64,000 nt of DNA from Pseudomonas mendocina (GCF_003008615.1 NZ_CP027657.1:5709549-5773548); one strand, 5' to 3'. Shown: positions 18,876 to 27,620, counted from the stretch's first letter. The notes: generated by a model from the sequence alone, not told the origin. A program made the numbers and translations.

Positions 18876-20738
18876 ATGACAACAAGAAACCTACCCAGCA
18901 CCCCGCGCCCCCTGGCGCTTGCATTGATGCTGGCCGGCGGCCTGGCGCTGAGCCAGGGCGCGTCCGCCAAGCCGGTCACCTGGGAAGACATTGCCAACGA
19001 CCACACCACCACCACCAACGTGCTGCAGTACGGCATGGGCACCAACGCCCAACGCTGGAGCCCATTGGCTCAGGTGAACGCCGAGAACGTGTTCAAGCTC
19101 ACCCCGGCGTGGAGCTACTCCTTCGGTGACGAGAAACAGCGTGGCCAGGAATCTCAGGCCATCATCCATGACGGCGTGGTCTATGTGACCGGTTCCTACT
19201 CGCGGGTATTCGCCCTCGACGCCAAGACCGGCAAACGCCTGTGGACCTACAGCCATCGCCTGCCCGATGACATCCGTCCGTGCTGCGACGTGGTCAACCG
19301 CGGCGCCGCCATCTATGGCGACAAGATCTACGTTGGTACCCTCGACGCCCGTGTCGTGGCGCTGAACAAGGACACCGGCAAGGTCGTCTGGAACAAGAAA
19401 TTCGGTGATCACTCCGCCGGCTACACCATGACCGGCGCCCCAACCATCGTCAAAGACGGCAAGACCGGCAAAGTGCTGCTGATCCATGGCAGCTCCGGCG
19501 ACGAATTCGGCGTGGTCGGCCGCCTGTTCGCCCGCGACCCGGACACCGGCGAAGAGGTCTGGATGCGTCCGTTCGTCGAAGGCCACATGGGCCGCCTGAA
19601 CGGCAAGGACAGCACCCCGACCGGCGACATCAAGGCGCCGAGCTGGCCGGATGATCCCAACCATCCGACCGGCAAGAAGGAAGCCTGGAGCCAGGGCGGC
19701 GGTGCGCCGTGGCAGAGCGCCAGCTTCGATGCCGAAACCAATACCATCATCATCGGTGCCGGCAACCCCGCGCCGTGGAACGGCTGGGCGCGTACCGCCG
19801 ACGGCGGCAATCCCAAGGACTACGACAGCCTGTACACCTCCGGCCAGGTCGGCGTCGACCCGACCACCGGCGAAGTGAAGTGGTTCTACCAGCACACCCC
19901 GAACGATGCCTGGGACTTCTCCGGCAACAACGAGCTGGTGCTGTTCGACTACAAGGACAAGGACGGCAAGGTCACCAAGGCCACCGCTCACGCCGACCGC
20001 AACGGTTTCTTTTACGTGGTCGATCGCGCCAACGGCAAGCTGAAGAACGCCTTCCCCTTCGTCGACAAGATCACCTGGGCCAGCCACATCGATCTGGAAA
20101 CCGGTCGCCCGGTAGAAAACGAAGGCCAGCGTCCGCCGAAGCCCAAGCCTGGCGAAAGCAAGGGTGAAGTGGTCGAAGTCTCCCCACCCTTCCTCGGTGG
20201 CAAGAACTGGAACCCGATGGCCTACAGCCAGGACACCGGTCTGTTCTACGTCCCGGCCAACCACTGGAAAGAGGACTACTGGGCCGAAGAGGCGCACTAC
20301 AAGAAGGGCTCCGCCTACCTGGGCATGGGCTTCCGCATCAAGCGCCTGTTCGACGACCACGTCGGCATCCTGCGCGCGATGAACCCGACCACCGGCAAGG
20401 TCGCCTGGGAACACAAGGAGCGTCTGCCGCTGTGGGCCGGCGTGCTCGCCACCAAGGGCAACCTGGTGTTCACCGGTACCGGCGACGGCTACTTCAAGGC
20501 CTTCGACGCCAAGAACGGCAAGGAGCTGTGGAAGTTCCAGGTTGGCACCGGGATCATCTCCCCGCCCATCACCTGGGAACAGGACGGTGAGCAGTACATC
20601 GGTGTGACTGCCGGCTACGGCGGCGCCGTACCGCTGTGGGGCGGCGACATGGCCGAGTTGACCAAGCCGGTCGCCCAGGGTGGTTCCTTCTGGGTGTTCA
20701 AGCTGCCGAGCTGGGACAAGACCACCGCCAAACGCTAA
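18876..20738 (+). CDS. exaA: PQQ-dependent ethanol dehydrogenase ExaA (PedE), calcium type
   Basis: A 620-residue periplasmic quinoprotein with a signal peptide (cut near GASA-KPVTW). It has the vicinal disulfide in RPCCDVVNRG and tryptophan-docking repeats such as DAKNGKELWKFQVG. The metal ligands are Glu in SSGDEFGVVG, Asn in GAGNPAPWN and the catalytic Asp in AWDFSG (19911-19925). The +2 residue is Ser, the calcium-type state, unlike the Asp of the paralogue at 10963. The long C-terminal block SPPFLGGKNWNPMAYS and [10 protein letters not shown] is nearly identical in both. Start chosen at MTTRNLPSTP; the frame is open further upstream but over the promoter. Confidence 0.96.
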   Translation: MTTRNLPSTPRPLALALMLAGGLALSQGASAKPVTWEDIANDHTTTTNVLQYGMGTNAQRWSPLAQVNAENVFKLTPAWSYSFGDEKQRGQESQAIIHDGVVYVTGSYSRVFALDAKTGKRLWTYSHRLPDDIRPCCDVVNRGAAIYGDKIYVGTLDARVVALNKDTGKVVWNKKFGDHSAGYTMTGAPTIVKDGKTGKVLLIHGSSGDEFGVVGRLFARDPDTGEEVWMRPFVEGHMGRLNGKDSTPTGDIKAPSWPDDPNHPTGKKEAWSQGGGAPWQSASFDAETNTIIIGAGNPAPWNGWARTADGGNPKDYDSLYTSGQVGVDPTTGEVKWFYQHTPNDAWDFSGNNELVLFDYKDKDGKVTKATAHADRNGFFYVVDRANGKLKNAFPFVDKITWASHIDLETGRPVENEGQRPPKPKPGESKGEVVEVSPPFLGGKNWNPMAYSQDTGLFYVPANHWKEDYWAEEAHYKKGSAYLGMGFRIKRLFDDHVGILRAMNPTTGKVAWEHKERLPLWAGVLATKGNLVFTGTGDGYFKAFDAKNGKELWKFQVGTGIISPPITWEQDGEQYIGVTAGYGGAVPLWGGDMAELTKPVAQGGSFWVFKLPSWDKTTAKR

Positions 20739-20740
20739 AG

Positions 20741-20845
20741 GCTGAACGCATGGCGCACCCTAAGGTGCGCCATGTGCACCAGCGTTTCGCCTTCCCATCT
20801 CGCCATCTGCGCTGCCCTATTGGTGCGCACGGCGCACCCTACCCA
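20741..20845. repeat. GTAGGGTGCGC repeats downstream of exaA
   Basis: GCGCACCCTAAGGTGCGC dyad near 20753-20770 and a further copy GGTGCGCACGGCGCACCCTAC at 20822-20842. Confidence 0.75.
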
Positions 20846-20864
20846 GACGCCCCATCGCCTTCCC

Positions 20865-20886
20865 GTGGGAGCGGCTTAAGCCGCGA
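20865..20886 (+). repeat. single REP element
   Basis: GTGGGAGCGGCTTAAGCCGCG, upstream of the pentapeptide gene. Confidence 0.7.
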
Positions 20887-20918
20887 AGCGAATCAGGTAA
20901 TCACACCGAGGACTCGCC

Positions 20919-21578
20919 ATGAACTATCTACCCCTGCTGATTCCGGTCGTGCTGCTGGTACTCGGCAGCCACGCCATTGGCGCCGAAACCCCGAACGACG
21001 GCGTGCCGCAGATCAACGGCTGCCGTATCGAACCCGACAGCAAATGCCCCAACGCCAACCTGCGTGGCGCCGACCTGCGCAACCTGGATATGCGCCGCAT
21101 GGATCTCTCCGGTGCCGACCTTTCCGGCGCCGACCTGCGCCACGTCAACCTTGACCTGGCCAACCTGGAAAAAGCCAAGCTGCGTGGCGCCAACCTCACC
21201 CGCGCCAGCCTGCAACAAAGCAACCTGCGCCTGGCCGACCTCTCCGGCGCCAGCCTGGTGGCCATCAGCGGCTGGGGGCTGTTCGCCCAGGCTGCCGAAT
21301 TCGAAGGTGCCGACATGCGCGCCGCCAATCTGGAGTTCGCTCGCCTTTCCGGTGCCAAGCTGCACAACGTCCAACTGCAAGCCTCCAACCTGGAAATGAC
21401 CTGGCTGAGCAAGGCCGACCTCAAGGGCGCGCATCTGGAAGATGCCAACCTGCAGGAAGTGAAGCTCGGCGGCTCCAACCTGGAGAACGCCAACCTCACC
21501 GGTGCCCGCACCCGCTTCGGCAACTTCCAGGACGCCAACATGCCCGGCTGCGTGCAATGCCCAAAAGGCTGGGACTGA
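20919..21578 (+). CDS. secreted pentapeptide-repeat protein of the exa cluster
   Basis: 219 residues: signal peptide (MNYLPLLIPVVLLVLGSHAIGA), then about 28 A(D/N)LxX pentapeptides from residue 47 to 205 forming a right-handed beta-helix, and a C-terminal cysteine pair (PGCVQCPKGW). The antisense frame is also open, a by-product of the repeats. A pentapeptide protein occupies the same place next to pedE in P. putida. Function unknown; structural or partner-binding roles are possible. Confidence 0.88.
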   Translation: MNYLPLLIPVVLLVLGSHAIGAETPNDGVPQINGCRIEPDSKCPNANLRGADLRNLDMRRMDLSGADLSGADLRHVNLDLANLEKAKLRGANLTRASLQQSNLRLADLSGASLVAISGWGLFAQAAEFEGADMRAANLEFARLSGAKLHNVQLQASNLEMTWLSKADLKGAHLEDANLQEVKLGGSNLENANLTGARTRFGNFQDANMPGCVQCPKGWD

Positions 21579-21588
21579 GCCCCCTCCT

Positions 21589-21648
21589 GTAGGAGCGGCT
21601 TCAGCCGCGATGCTCACCATGGCTTCGCGGATGAATCCGCTCCTACGG
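21589..21648. repeat. REP pair
   Basis: GTAGGAGCGGCTTCAGCCGCG faces GCTTCGCGGATGAATCCGCTCCTAC, 11 bases after the pentapeptide gene. Possible transcript-end hairpin. Confidence 0.85.
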
Positions 21649-21807
21649 CCTACGCGACTGAACATCACACCTACCTCGCTCGCTATCCCGCCTCGACGTA
21701 AAACAACCTGAACCCTTGGCCCACCGGGCAATCCCTTTTTAGGAACAGTCGGATCGAGGCCGCTCCCCGTGAGCAGCCGTCCATCAACGACCCAAGAGGG
21801 ATCTGCC

Positions 21808-22233
21808 GTGACCACCGCAACGCCACTCGCCTACCCCAATATTCTCAGTCCCCTGCACGCCACCCTGCTGTGCGGCCAGGTGCCGTTGTTTCTCGGCGCA
21901 CTGCTCAGCGACATCGCCTACTACCGCAGCTACCAGATCCAGTGGAGCAACTTCGCCTCCTGGCTGATCGCCGGCGCACTGGTGTTCGCCGGCCTGGCGC
22001 TGCTGTTCGCCCTCGTCGGGCTGTTCCGAAATCGCGGCACCCCGCGTCCGCTTACCTACTTCCTGCTGCTTCTGGTCACCTGGGTACTGGGTTTCATCAA
22101 TGCGCTGGAACACGCCAAGGACGCCTGGGCCGCCATGCCCATGGGCCTGGCCCTGTCGGTGATCGTCACCCTGCTGGCCGTTGCCGCCACCTGGGTCGGC
22201 CTCGCCCAGCCACGCACAGGAGATGCCCGATGA
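21808..22233 (+). CDS. small integral membrane protein, DUF2231-like
   Basis: 141 residues with four predicted membrane helices (around LLCGQVPLFLGALLSDIAYY, ASWLIAGALVFAGLALLFAL, TYFLLLLVTWVLGFINAL and ALSVIVTLLAVAATWVGL). I chose the GTG at 21808, which has AGAGGG before it; the frame is open to an earlier GTG at 21769. Its stop overlaps the start of the next gene (ATGA), so the two are translationally coupled. Resembles DUF2231 proteins that partner periplasmic dehydrogenases; function unproven. Confidence 0.8.
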   Translation: MTTATPLAYPNILSPLHATLLCGQVPLFLGALLSDIAYYRSYQIQWSNFASWLIAGALVFAGLALLFALVGLFRNRGTPRPLTYFLLLLVTWVLGFINALEHAKDAWAAMPMGLALSVIVTLLAVAATWVGLAQPRTGDAR

Positions 22234-23531
22234 AAACCGCCATCGCACTGACCGCCCTGCCCCTGATCCTGTTGCTGACCGCCTGCGGCGAAGAGCCCGG
22301 CAGCAACCAGCAGTTCTACGGCGCCCAGCCGGACTTGCCCGAGCCCGAACGCGGCATCCTGCCAAGCATGACCATTGCCGAGCCGACGCCCTGGGGCGAT
22401 CAACGGCCCACCGTGCCCGAAGGCTTCAGCGTCAGCGCCATCGCCACCGACCTGAAGATTCCCCGGCAAACCCTGGTGCTGCCCAACGGCGACATCCTCG
22501 TCGCCGAAGGCCGTGGCGGCAACGCGGCCAAGCTCAAGCCCAAGGACGTGATCGCCGGAGTGATCAAGGCTCGCGGCAACACAACGGTGGCAAGCGGCAA
22601 CCGCCTGACCCTGCTACGCGATGCCGATGGCGACGGCACCTACGAGCTGCAGACGGTGTTCGCCGAAAATCTCAACGCGCCCTACGGCCTGGCGTTGCAC
22701 GAAGGCAACCTGTACGTGGCCAACCAGGACGAACTGGTGCGCTTCGACTACGAAGAAGGCCAGACCGAAGCCAGCGGCCCGCCGAGCAAGGTCGCCGACC
22801 TGCCCTCGGCGATCAACCATCACTGGACCAAGGCACTGACCATCAGCGAAGACGGCCGCTACCTGTACGTCGGCATCGGCTCCAACAGCAATATCACCGA
22901 GCGCGGCATGGAGGCCGAAGTCGACCGCGCCCTGGTCTGGCAGGTGGACGCCGAAACCGGCGCCTACAAGCCTTACGCCACCGGCCTGCGCAACCCCACC
23001 GCGCTGGCCATCCAACCAGGCACCGGCACCTTGTGGGCAGTGGTCAATGAACGTGACGAACTGGGCGAGAATCTGGTGCCCGACTACCTCACCTCGGTGC
23101 AGGAAGGCGGCTTCTACGGCTGGCCCTACAGCTACTTCGGTCAGCACGTCGACCCACGGGTGAAACCGCAGGATCCGGACAAGGTCGCCAGCGCCATCGC
23201 CCCGGACTACGCCCTCGGCGCCCACGTCGCAGCACTGGGCCTGGATTTCTCCAGCGAGGTGATGGGTGAGCAGTATGCCGACGGCGTATTCGTCGGCGAG
23301 CACGGCAGTTGGAACCGCAAGAACCCGGTGGGCTACAAGGTGATCTTCGTGCCCTTCGAAAACGGCCGCCCTTCAGGCGACCCCATCGACTTCGTCACCG
23401 GCTTTCGCGATGAAGACGGCAAGACCCGCGGCCGCCCGGTGGGCGTGACGGTCGATCCGCGCGGCGCACTGATTGTGGCGGATGATCTGGCGAATACGGT
23501 TTGGCGGGTGGTGCGGGAAGGCGGCGAATGA
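22230..23531 (+). CDS. lipoprotein PQQ-dependent sugar dehydrogenase-like (sorbosone dehydrogenase family)
   Basis: 433 residues with a lipoprotein signal (LILLLTACGEE). The rest is a six-bladed beta-propeller of the soluble glucose/sorbosone dehydrogenase type: PEGFSVSAIATDLKIPRQ, GDILVAEGRGGNA, HHWTKALTISEDG and VGEHGSWNRK. Probably anchored in the membrane facing the periplasm, with the upstream membrane protein as electron partner (inference from coupling by ATGA overlap). Substrate unknown. Confidence 0.88.
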   Translation: MKTAIALTALPLILLLTACGEEPGSNQQFYGAQPDLPEPERGILPSMTIAEPTPWGDQRPTVPEGFSVSAIATDLKIPRQTLVLPNGDILVAEGRGGNAAKLKPKDVIAGVIKARGNTTVASGNRLTLLRDADGDGTYELQTVFAENLNAPYGLALHEGNLYVANQDELVRFDYEEGQTEASGPPSKVADLPSAINHHWTKALTISEDGRYLYVGIGSNSNITERGMEAEVDRALVWQVDAETGAYKPYATGLRNPTALAIQPGTGTLWAVVNERDELGENLVPDYLTSVQEGGFYGWPYSYFGQHVDPRVKPQDPDKVASAIAPDYALGAHVAALGLDFSSEVMGEQYADGVFVGEHGSWNRKNPVGYKVIFVPFENGRPSGDPIDFVTGFRDEDGKTRGRPVGVTVDPRGALIVADDLANTVWRVVREGGE

Positions 23532-23561
23532 GGCGATGAGGGTGGAAGCGGCCAAGCTTTT

Positions 23562-23667
23562 CCACCCTCGACACCCGAGCTATGGGCATGGTGGACAAGC
23601 TTCTCGTTGTCCACCCTACAAATCCCGTCACAGCGTAGGGTGGATGACGCTTTTTCATCCACCGTTG
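23562..23667. repeat. GTAGGGTGGA-type inverted repeats
   Basis: GGTGGACAAGCTTCTCGTTGTCCACC (about 23590-23615) and GTAGGGTGGATGACGC...CATCCACC (23635-23664), a repeat class distinct from GTAGGGTGCGC. The 23532-23767 gap has no gene. Confidence 0.7.
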
Positions 23668-23712
23668 ACGGAGAGATGTCCAGGCTACTTGCTGCGCGGC
23701 TTCTCGCGCAGA

Positions 23713-23740
23713 TCCGGTTGAGCGCCGGGTTAGGCCGGCG
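23713..23740 (-). other. partial integron attC-like site after the DUF5677-like gene
   Basis: Read on the minus strand: GGCCTAACCCGGCGCTCAACCGGA, matching the 5' half (RYYYAAC ... CTCAA) of Pseudomonas-type attC sites. The second half is not recognisable. It lies 30-50 bases after the gene ending at 23768. Confidence 0.45.
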
Positions 23741-23767
23741 ATATAAAGCTTTGGTAGTGGAGGCACC

Positions 23768-24592
23768 TTACTTCTCCTTTGCTACTGCAAGGCCTGATGC
23801 AATCGCTGCTTCCCTGAACGCACGTTTTGATGCTTGAGCAACTGCATCGAAAGGACTCTCGCCGAGCGATGCCAGAAGGGAAAACAGTGTGTCTATGCTG
23901 CCGCCAGCCATCAAGTACAAAGCGGAAAGCGTTCGGTAGCGATGTTGATCCAGGCTTGCTTGGTCGTGTGGCGGCGATGTCTCATAGGCACCAAGATGAA
24001 ACACCGCGCCATAAAGGGTTCCATGCAGTGCCTCCGATGCGTCTGCATAGATTGTCAGCAGGCTCATGAACAAACCGGTATTGCCTAGCTTCGCTTCAAT
24101 GACCGCTGCTCTGTCTGGTAGAGAAACATTTGTCCAGCGTGTTTTCTCTCTTCCTCGCTCACTTGTAAATTTTGCGATGGCAGCACTAATTTCTGGAGGA
24201 AGCTCAAACTCCCCACCGTTGAGCGCAATACGAGCCTTAACCTGACCGCCAGCTTCAATAGATCTATCTAAGCTGCGCCCGGCCTTGTTGAGTGAGTAGT
24301 CAACGTAGTCTGAAAATTCCGCGTCTGTGCACAGTTGAAGGAAGCAGAAATTAGTCAGTCGTTCGAGAAGGGCTCTCGATACAATATAGGCTTGGTTAGT
24401 TCGGGCGTTTTCACACAGTAGCCTTATTGATATGGCGTCTTCAATGATTGCGGAGTAGATAGCGTAGAGGCGTGCGACGCGTGGCTTGTTGCTGTGATTG
24501 ATCGCGCTTACGTTCTCTATAAGATGTTTCACTTGGCCATCTAGAAATTGGGCCAAGATTTGCGCTCCAGCGTGGCTGCTAACAATCATCAT
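23768..24592 (-). CDS. DUF5677-like hypothetical protein (cassette-borne?)
   Basis: 274 residues, mostly helical, with no signal peptide. The pattern of conserved RLYAIYSAIIEDAISIRLLCENAR and a late EALHGTLYGAVFHLG is like DUF5677 proteins, which are frequent in integron cassettes and defence-rich regions; function unknown. Base composition is visibly lower in GC than both flanks and codon use differs (many A- or T-ending codons), pointing to acquisition. It interrupts the otherwise continuous exa island. Confidence 0.7.
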   Translation of the reverse strand: MMIVSSHAGAQILAQFLDGQVKHLIENVSAINHSNKPRVARLYAIYSAIIEDAISIRLLCENARTNQAYIVSRALLERLTNFCFLQLCTDAEFSDYVDYSLNKAGRSLDRSIEAGGQVKARIALNGGEFELPPEISAAIAKFTSERGREKTRWTNVSLPDRAAVIEAKLGNTGLFMSLLTIYADASEALHGTLYGAVFHLGAYETSPPHDQASLDQHRYRTLSALYLMAGGSIDTLFSLLASLGESPFDAVAQASKRAFREAAIASGLAVAKEK

Positions 24593-24597
24593 TCTTT

Positions 24598-24675
24598 TTA
24601 TTCAAGGGTTTGGTTAAGGTGCGGATTTAGCCCGTCCCAGCGAGCGGAGCGAACGATTTGAACATTTTATTAGGC
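24598..24675 (-). other. attC-like site between the two low-GC genes
   Basis: On the minus strand GCCTAAT...TGTTCAAATCGTTCGC, then a CTCCGCTCG hairpin, GGGACGGGCTAAATCC and GCACCTTAACC. This is the layout of an attC site (R'', L'', stem, L'); the final GTTAGGC is decayed. The stop codon of the gene at 24670 lies inside it, as is usual for cassettes. Confidence 0.6.
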
Positions 24676-24972
24676 TTCAACAACAAGGATTTGCCGATCC
24701 CAAGAACTGTGTCTACCGGAAGGAAAGGGGCGACGGCCTGGAAATTTTTGAGTAGTGATACGTAGGCCAGTGATTCGATTTAACTCAAAACGACGCCACT
24801 CGGGCAGGGCTCCTCCAGAACTGCTGGAGCCACCTATTTGGTACCCAAGAAACTGGAGAGTACCTCCGCTCATACCGACTACATGAGGCTCTACCTTACG
24901 AGGGTGTCCGCCGTAGTTAAATTCGACTACAGATTTTTCTCGGATCGCGCGCTCAATAATTTGCTGATTCAT
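24670..24972 (-). CDS. small WYL-like domain protein (cassette-borne?)
   Basis: 100 residues. The N-terminal part (AIREKSVVEFNYGGHPRKV ... PHVVGM) resembles the beginning of a WYL ligand-binding domain, but there is no helix-turn-helix and no room for one, so it is a stand-alone or partial domain. GAGGGAG precedes the start. It is bounded by GTTAGGC on the upstream side (24998-25004) and an attC-like stem on the other, with lower GC than the island. No function can be assigned. Confidence 0.6.
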   Translation of the reverse strand: MNQQIIERAIREKSVVEFNYGGHPRKVEPHVVGMSGGTLQFLGYQIGGSSSSGGALPEWRRFELNRITGLRITTQKFPGRRPFPSGRHSSWDRQILVVEA

Positions 24973-24997
24973 AGGAACTCCCTCTCTATCTAATGAT

Positions 24998-25004
24998 GCC
25001 TAAC
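24998..25004 (-). other. GTTAGGC recombination-core-like site upstream of the WYL-like gene
   Basis: CACTGTTAGGCATC on the minus strand, 26 bases before the start codon: the position expected for the cassette boundary. The 24973-25269 gap otherwise contains only a doubtful 76-codon hydrophobic frame. Confidence 0.45.
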
Positions 25005-25269
25005 AGTGATTAGTTCGCCGGCCATGCTAATCCAATAGCAGAGAAGGCGGTATAACTCCTCACACCCACCACCAAGAACAACAAGTAACCAATATAAAAT
25101 CAATAGGTTGCAAGGCATCCCAAGCAGGCAAATATATTCGCTTGACCTCCTATTTTCGCTTACGAACAACGCTTTGCCAGCGAAAGCCCAATCTGTGTGA
25201 GCACATAAGGCTAGCAGCAACAGGGTCAGCCTTCCCGCTTATGCACAGCGACAACATACATCGCCCTGC

Positions 25270-25920
25270 TCAGGCGCTTTCCAACCCCACCCTTACCACC
25301 CCACTATCAATCGCCAAATGCACCAGCTCCGCCTGCGAGCTGATCTGCAGTTTGTTCTTCACCAGGGTCTGGTAGTTGGACAGGGTCTTGGCGCTGATGC
25401 ACAGCTTCTCGGCGATCTGCCGGGGTGGCAGGCCGCGGGCGAGCATGACGAAGATTTCGAACTCGCGCTGGGTCAGCTCGCGCAGGCGCGGATCGAGACC
25501 GTCGCTGCTGGCGGGGTTGCAGGCCAGTTGGGTGGCCAGTTGCTGTTCGATATAGGCGTGGCCGGCGGCGGTACGTTTGACCGCCTCCACCAGCACTTCC
25601 GGTGAGGAGTTCTTGGTCAGGTAGCCAATGGCGCCGGCGTCCAGTGCCTGGCGTACCAGGGGCAGTTCGTCGTGCATGCTGAAGAACAACACGCGTAGTT
25701 GCGGCAGGCGCTGGCGCAAACGGCGGGTGGTTTCCAGACCGCTGATGCCGGGTAGGCCGATATCCATGATCACCAGGTTGGGAATCTCTTCCTGCACTCG
25801 CTGCAGAGCCTGTTCGCCATCACAAGCCTCGCGCAATTGCACCTCGGGCAACAGGGCGCGCAGCAGGCTGGCGTAGCCCTGACGCACCACGGCGTGGTCA
25901 TCTACCAGTAGAACCTTCAT
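25270..25920 (-). CDS. eraR: LuxR-type response regulator EraR (ExaE)
   Basis: 216 residues: receiver domain (MKVLLVDDHAVVRQG, phospho-Asp in LVIMDIGLPG, Lys in YLTKNSS) and a C-terminal LuxR helix-turn-helix (LTQREFEIFVMLARG ... ISAKTLSNYQTLVKNKL). It activates exaA transcription in P. aeruginosa. Its ATG overlaps the stop of eraS (ATGA), so the pair is coupled. Start at 25920 chosen by the receiver domain. Confidence 0.93.
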   Translation of the reverse strand: MKVLLVDDHAVVRQGYASLLRALLPEVQLREACDGEQALQRVQEEIPNLVIMDIGLPGISGLETTRRLRQRLPQLRVLFFSMHDELPLVRQALDAGAIGYLTKNSSPEVLVEAVKRTAAGHAYIEQQLATQLACNPASSDGLDPRLRELTQREFEIFVMLARGLPPRQIAEKLCISAKTLSNYQTLVKNKLQISSQAELVHLAIDSGVVRVGLESA

Positions 25921-27182
25921 CGCGTTGCCTCCAGAGGAATGTTCAGACACAACGCCCAACCGGCTTGCGGGCGGCTGTGCAGGCGCAGTTCGCCACCGAG
26001 GCTGCGGCTGCGTTCGCGCATCGAGCGCAGGCCAATGCCGGGACGCAGCGGCAGCGCGGTGCCCTGGCCGTTATCGCGCACCAACAACCGCAGGCTCTGA
26101 CCACGGCGTTGCAGACGAATACGCACTTCGCTGGCATCGGCATGACGGGCGACGTTGGTCAGCGCCTCCTGCACCAGGCGATAGAGATGGGCCTTGCTCG
26201 CCAGCGGCAGGCTCGGCAGTTGTTCGCCCAGTTGCAGGCGGCAGCGAATGCCTTGCGCCTGCTGCCAGTTGGCGGCCAGTTGCTGCAGCGCCGGGCCGAG
26301 CTCCAGGCGCTCCAGCACTACCGGATACAGATCGCGGATCAGGCTGCGGAAGCCCTGTTGCAGGCGCTCGCAGTTGTCGTCCAGCAGGCGCGCGGTGTCC
26401 TGCACCTGCTGCGGCCGGTCGGCGATCACCTTGAGCAGGCAGGCCTGGGCACGAATGCCGCTGAGGTACTGGCCCAGGTCGTCATGTAGGGTCTGGCCGA
26501 GGCGCGTGCGCTCGCGCTCCTGCAGCTCCAGCAGCGACTGGGTCAGCTCGGCGTTGTCCGCCTGCACCTGCTGCAGGGTGATGGCCATGTCGTTGAAGTG
26601 CGCCGCCAGGTGCTTGGCCTCGGCCAGGCCGTGGTCATGCAGGCGCGTATCGAAGTGGCCGGCACCGACTTCGCGCAGGCCGGTGAGCAGTTCGTCCAGC
26701 ACACGACTGGCGCGACGCACGGCAAAGCGGATGGTCAGCAGGCTGAGGATCAGGGCGAAGGCGCTGAGCAGCAGCAGTTGCAGCAACGAGTCGTAGATTT
26801 CCTCGATCTCGTCGTAGGGATCTAGGGCGATGCGCAGCTCGCGGCCATCGTCCAGCGGCCAGGCATCGGCCACCAGCAAGGCCGAGCCCAGCAGGCGTTC
26901 GGCGATCCAGTGCTCGATGACGCTTTCGGTTTGCTGCTCGGGCTCTTCACCCGGGCGCAGCCAACTCACGCGGATATGCCGCAGGTTCTCGGTCAGCTCC
27001 GGGCGCAGGCTATCGGGGTTGCTGCGCGCCACTTCGCCGAGGTATTCGACCACGGCTTCGGCGGCCTGCAGTTCGCGCTGCACATCATGGCTGGCCTGGC
27101 GCAACAGCAGCACCAGCCCGGCCAGGGTCACCAGACCGAACAGCAGGCTGACGCCGAGGTTGATACGGCCGAGGGTGGTCAT
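25917..27182 (-). CDS. eraS: membrane sensor histidine kinase EraS (ExaD)
   Basis: 421 residues: an N-terminal membrane helix (GVSLLFGLVTLAGLVLLL), a periplasmic domain of about 100 residues, a second helix (LLLLSAFALILSLLTIRFAV), a HAMP linker, a HisKA_3 dimerisation domain with the phosphoacceptor in TLHDDLGQYL, and HATPase (EALTNVARHADASEV, DNGQG). Partner of EraR. The start codon directly follows the stop of the cupredoxin-like gene at 27183 (TAGATG). Confidence 0.93.
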   Translation of the reverse strand: MTTLGRINLGVSLLFGLVTLAGLVLLLRQASHDVQRELQAAEAVVEYLGEVARSNPDSLRPELTENLRHIRVSWLRPGEEPEQQTESVIEHWIAERLLGSALLVADAWPLDDGRELRIALDPYDEIEEIYDSLLQLLLLSAFALILSLLTIRFAVRRASRVLDELLTGLREVGAGHFDTRLHDHGLAEAKHLAAHFNDMAITLQQVQADNAELTQSLLELQERERTRLGQTLHDDLGQYLSGIRAQACLLKVIADRPQQVQDTARLLDDNCERLQQGFRSLIRDLYPVVLERLELGPALQQLAANWQQAQGIRCRLQLGEQLPSLPLASKAHLYRLVQEALTNVARHADASEVRIRLQRRGQSLRLLVRDNGQGTALPLRPGIGLRSMRERSRSLGGELRLHSRPQAGWALCLNIPLEATR

Positions 27183-27620
27183 CTACTTGACAACAAAATG
27201 GCCAAGCATGCCCTTTCCTTCCAGGCCCTTGGCATAGAAACGGAACTTACCCGGCTTGACCGGCAGGAAGAAGATCTCCGCCTCACCGGCTTCCTCGAAC
27301 TCCAGTTCGGTCAGGGTGACCGCCTTGATCTCCACCCCACCCGCCTCGACCTTGCGCAGGTAGATGGAGGTCGCGAACTCCGGCGCCTGGAAGGCGTACT
27401 CCTTCTGCCCGCTGGCGATAATCTTGAGCTGGTAGGCCTGGCCGGTTTCCAGTTGGTACTCGTTCTGCGACATGAAGTAGTCGCTGTCGTCGTTACCCAG
27501 CACCAGATCAGGCAGCGCTACCGGACGGCGGGTCATGTCGCCAGCGGCGTGAAGCTGGTCAACGCCGAGCAGGCTGATGATCAGTAGCAGTGGCAGCATA
27601 AGGGCCTTGAAAATTCGCAT
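27183..27620 (-). CDS. small secreted cupredoxin-like protein, PA1981-like
   Basis: 145 residues with a signal peptide (MRIFKALMLPLLLIISLLG, cut near LHA). The rest is beta-rich (YQLKIIASGQKEYAF, AEIFFLPVKPGKFRFYAK) in the manner of cupredoxin-like folds, but the usual Cys-His-Met copper set is not evident. It is the first gene of the eraSR operon, as PA1981 is next to eraSR in P. aeruginosa. It might sense or carry a metal or redox signal to EraS (inference). ATG at 27620 chosen because AGGTG stands eight bases before it. Confidence 0.75.
   Translation of the reverse strand: MRIFKALMLPLLLIISLLGVDQLHAAGDMTRRPVALPDLVLGNDDSDYFMSQNEYQLETGQAYQLKIIASGQKEYAFQAPEFATSIYLRKVEAGGVEIKAVTLTELEFEEAGEAEIFFLPVKPGKFRFYAKGLEGKGMLGHFVVK

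Noticed and set aside
20928..21815. Minus-strand frames over the pentapeptide gene
   Set aside because: Pentapeptide repeats leave several frames open. The plus frame has the signal peptide and the A(D/N)LxX periodicity.
24990..25220. 76-codon hydrophobic minus-strand frame upstream of the WYL-like gene
   Set aside because: Starts at a TTG without ribosome site, runs through the GTTAGGC core and resembles no family. It could be the end of a lost cassette gene but is not supported.
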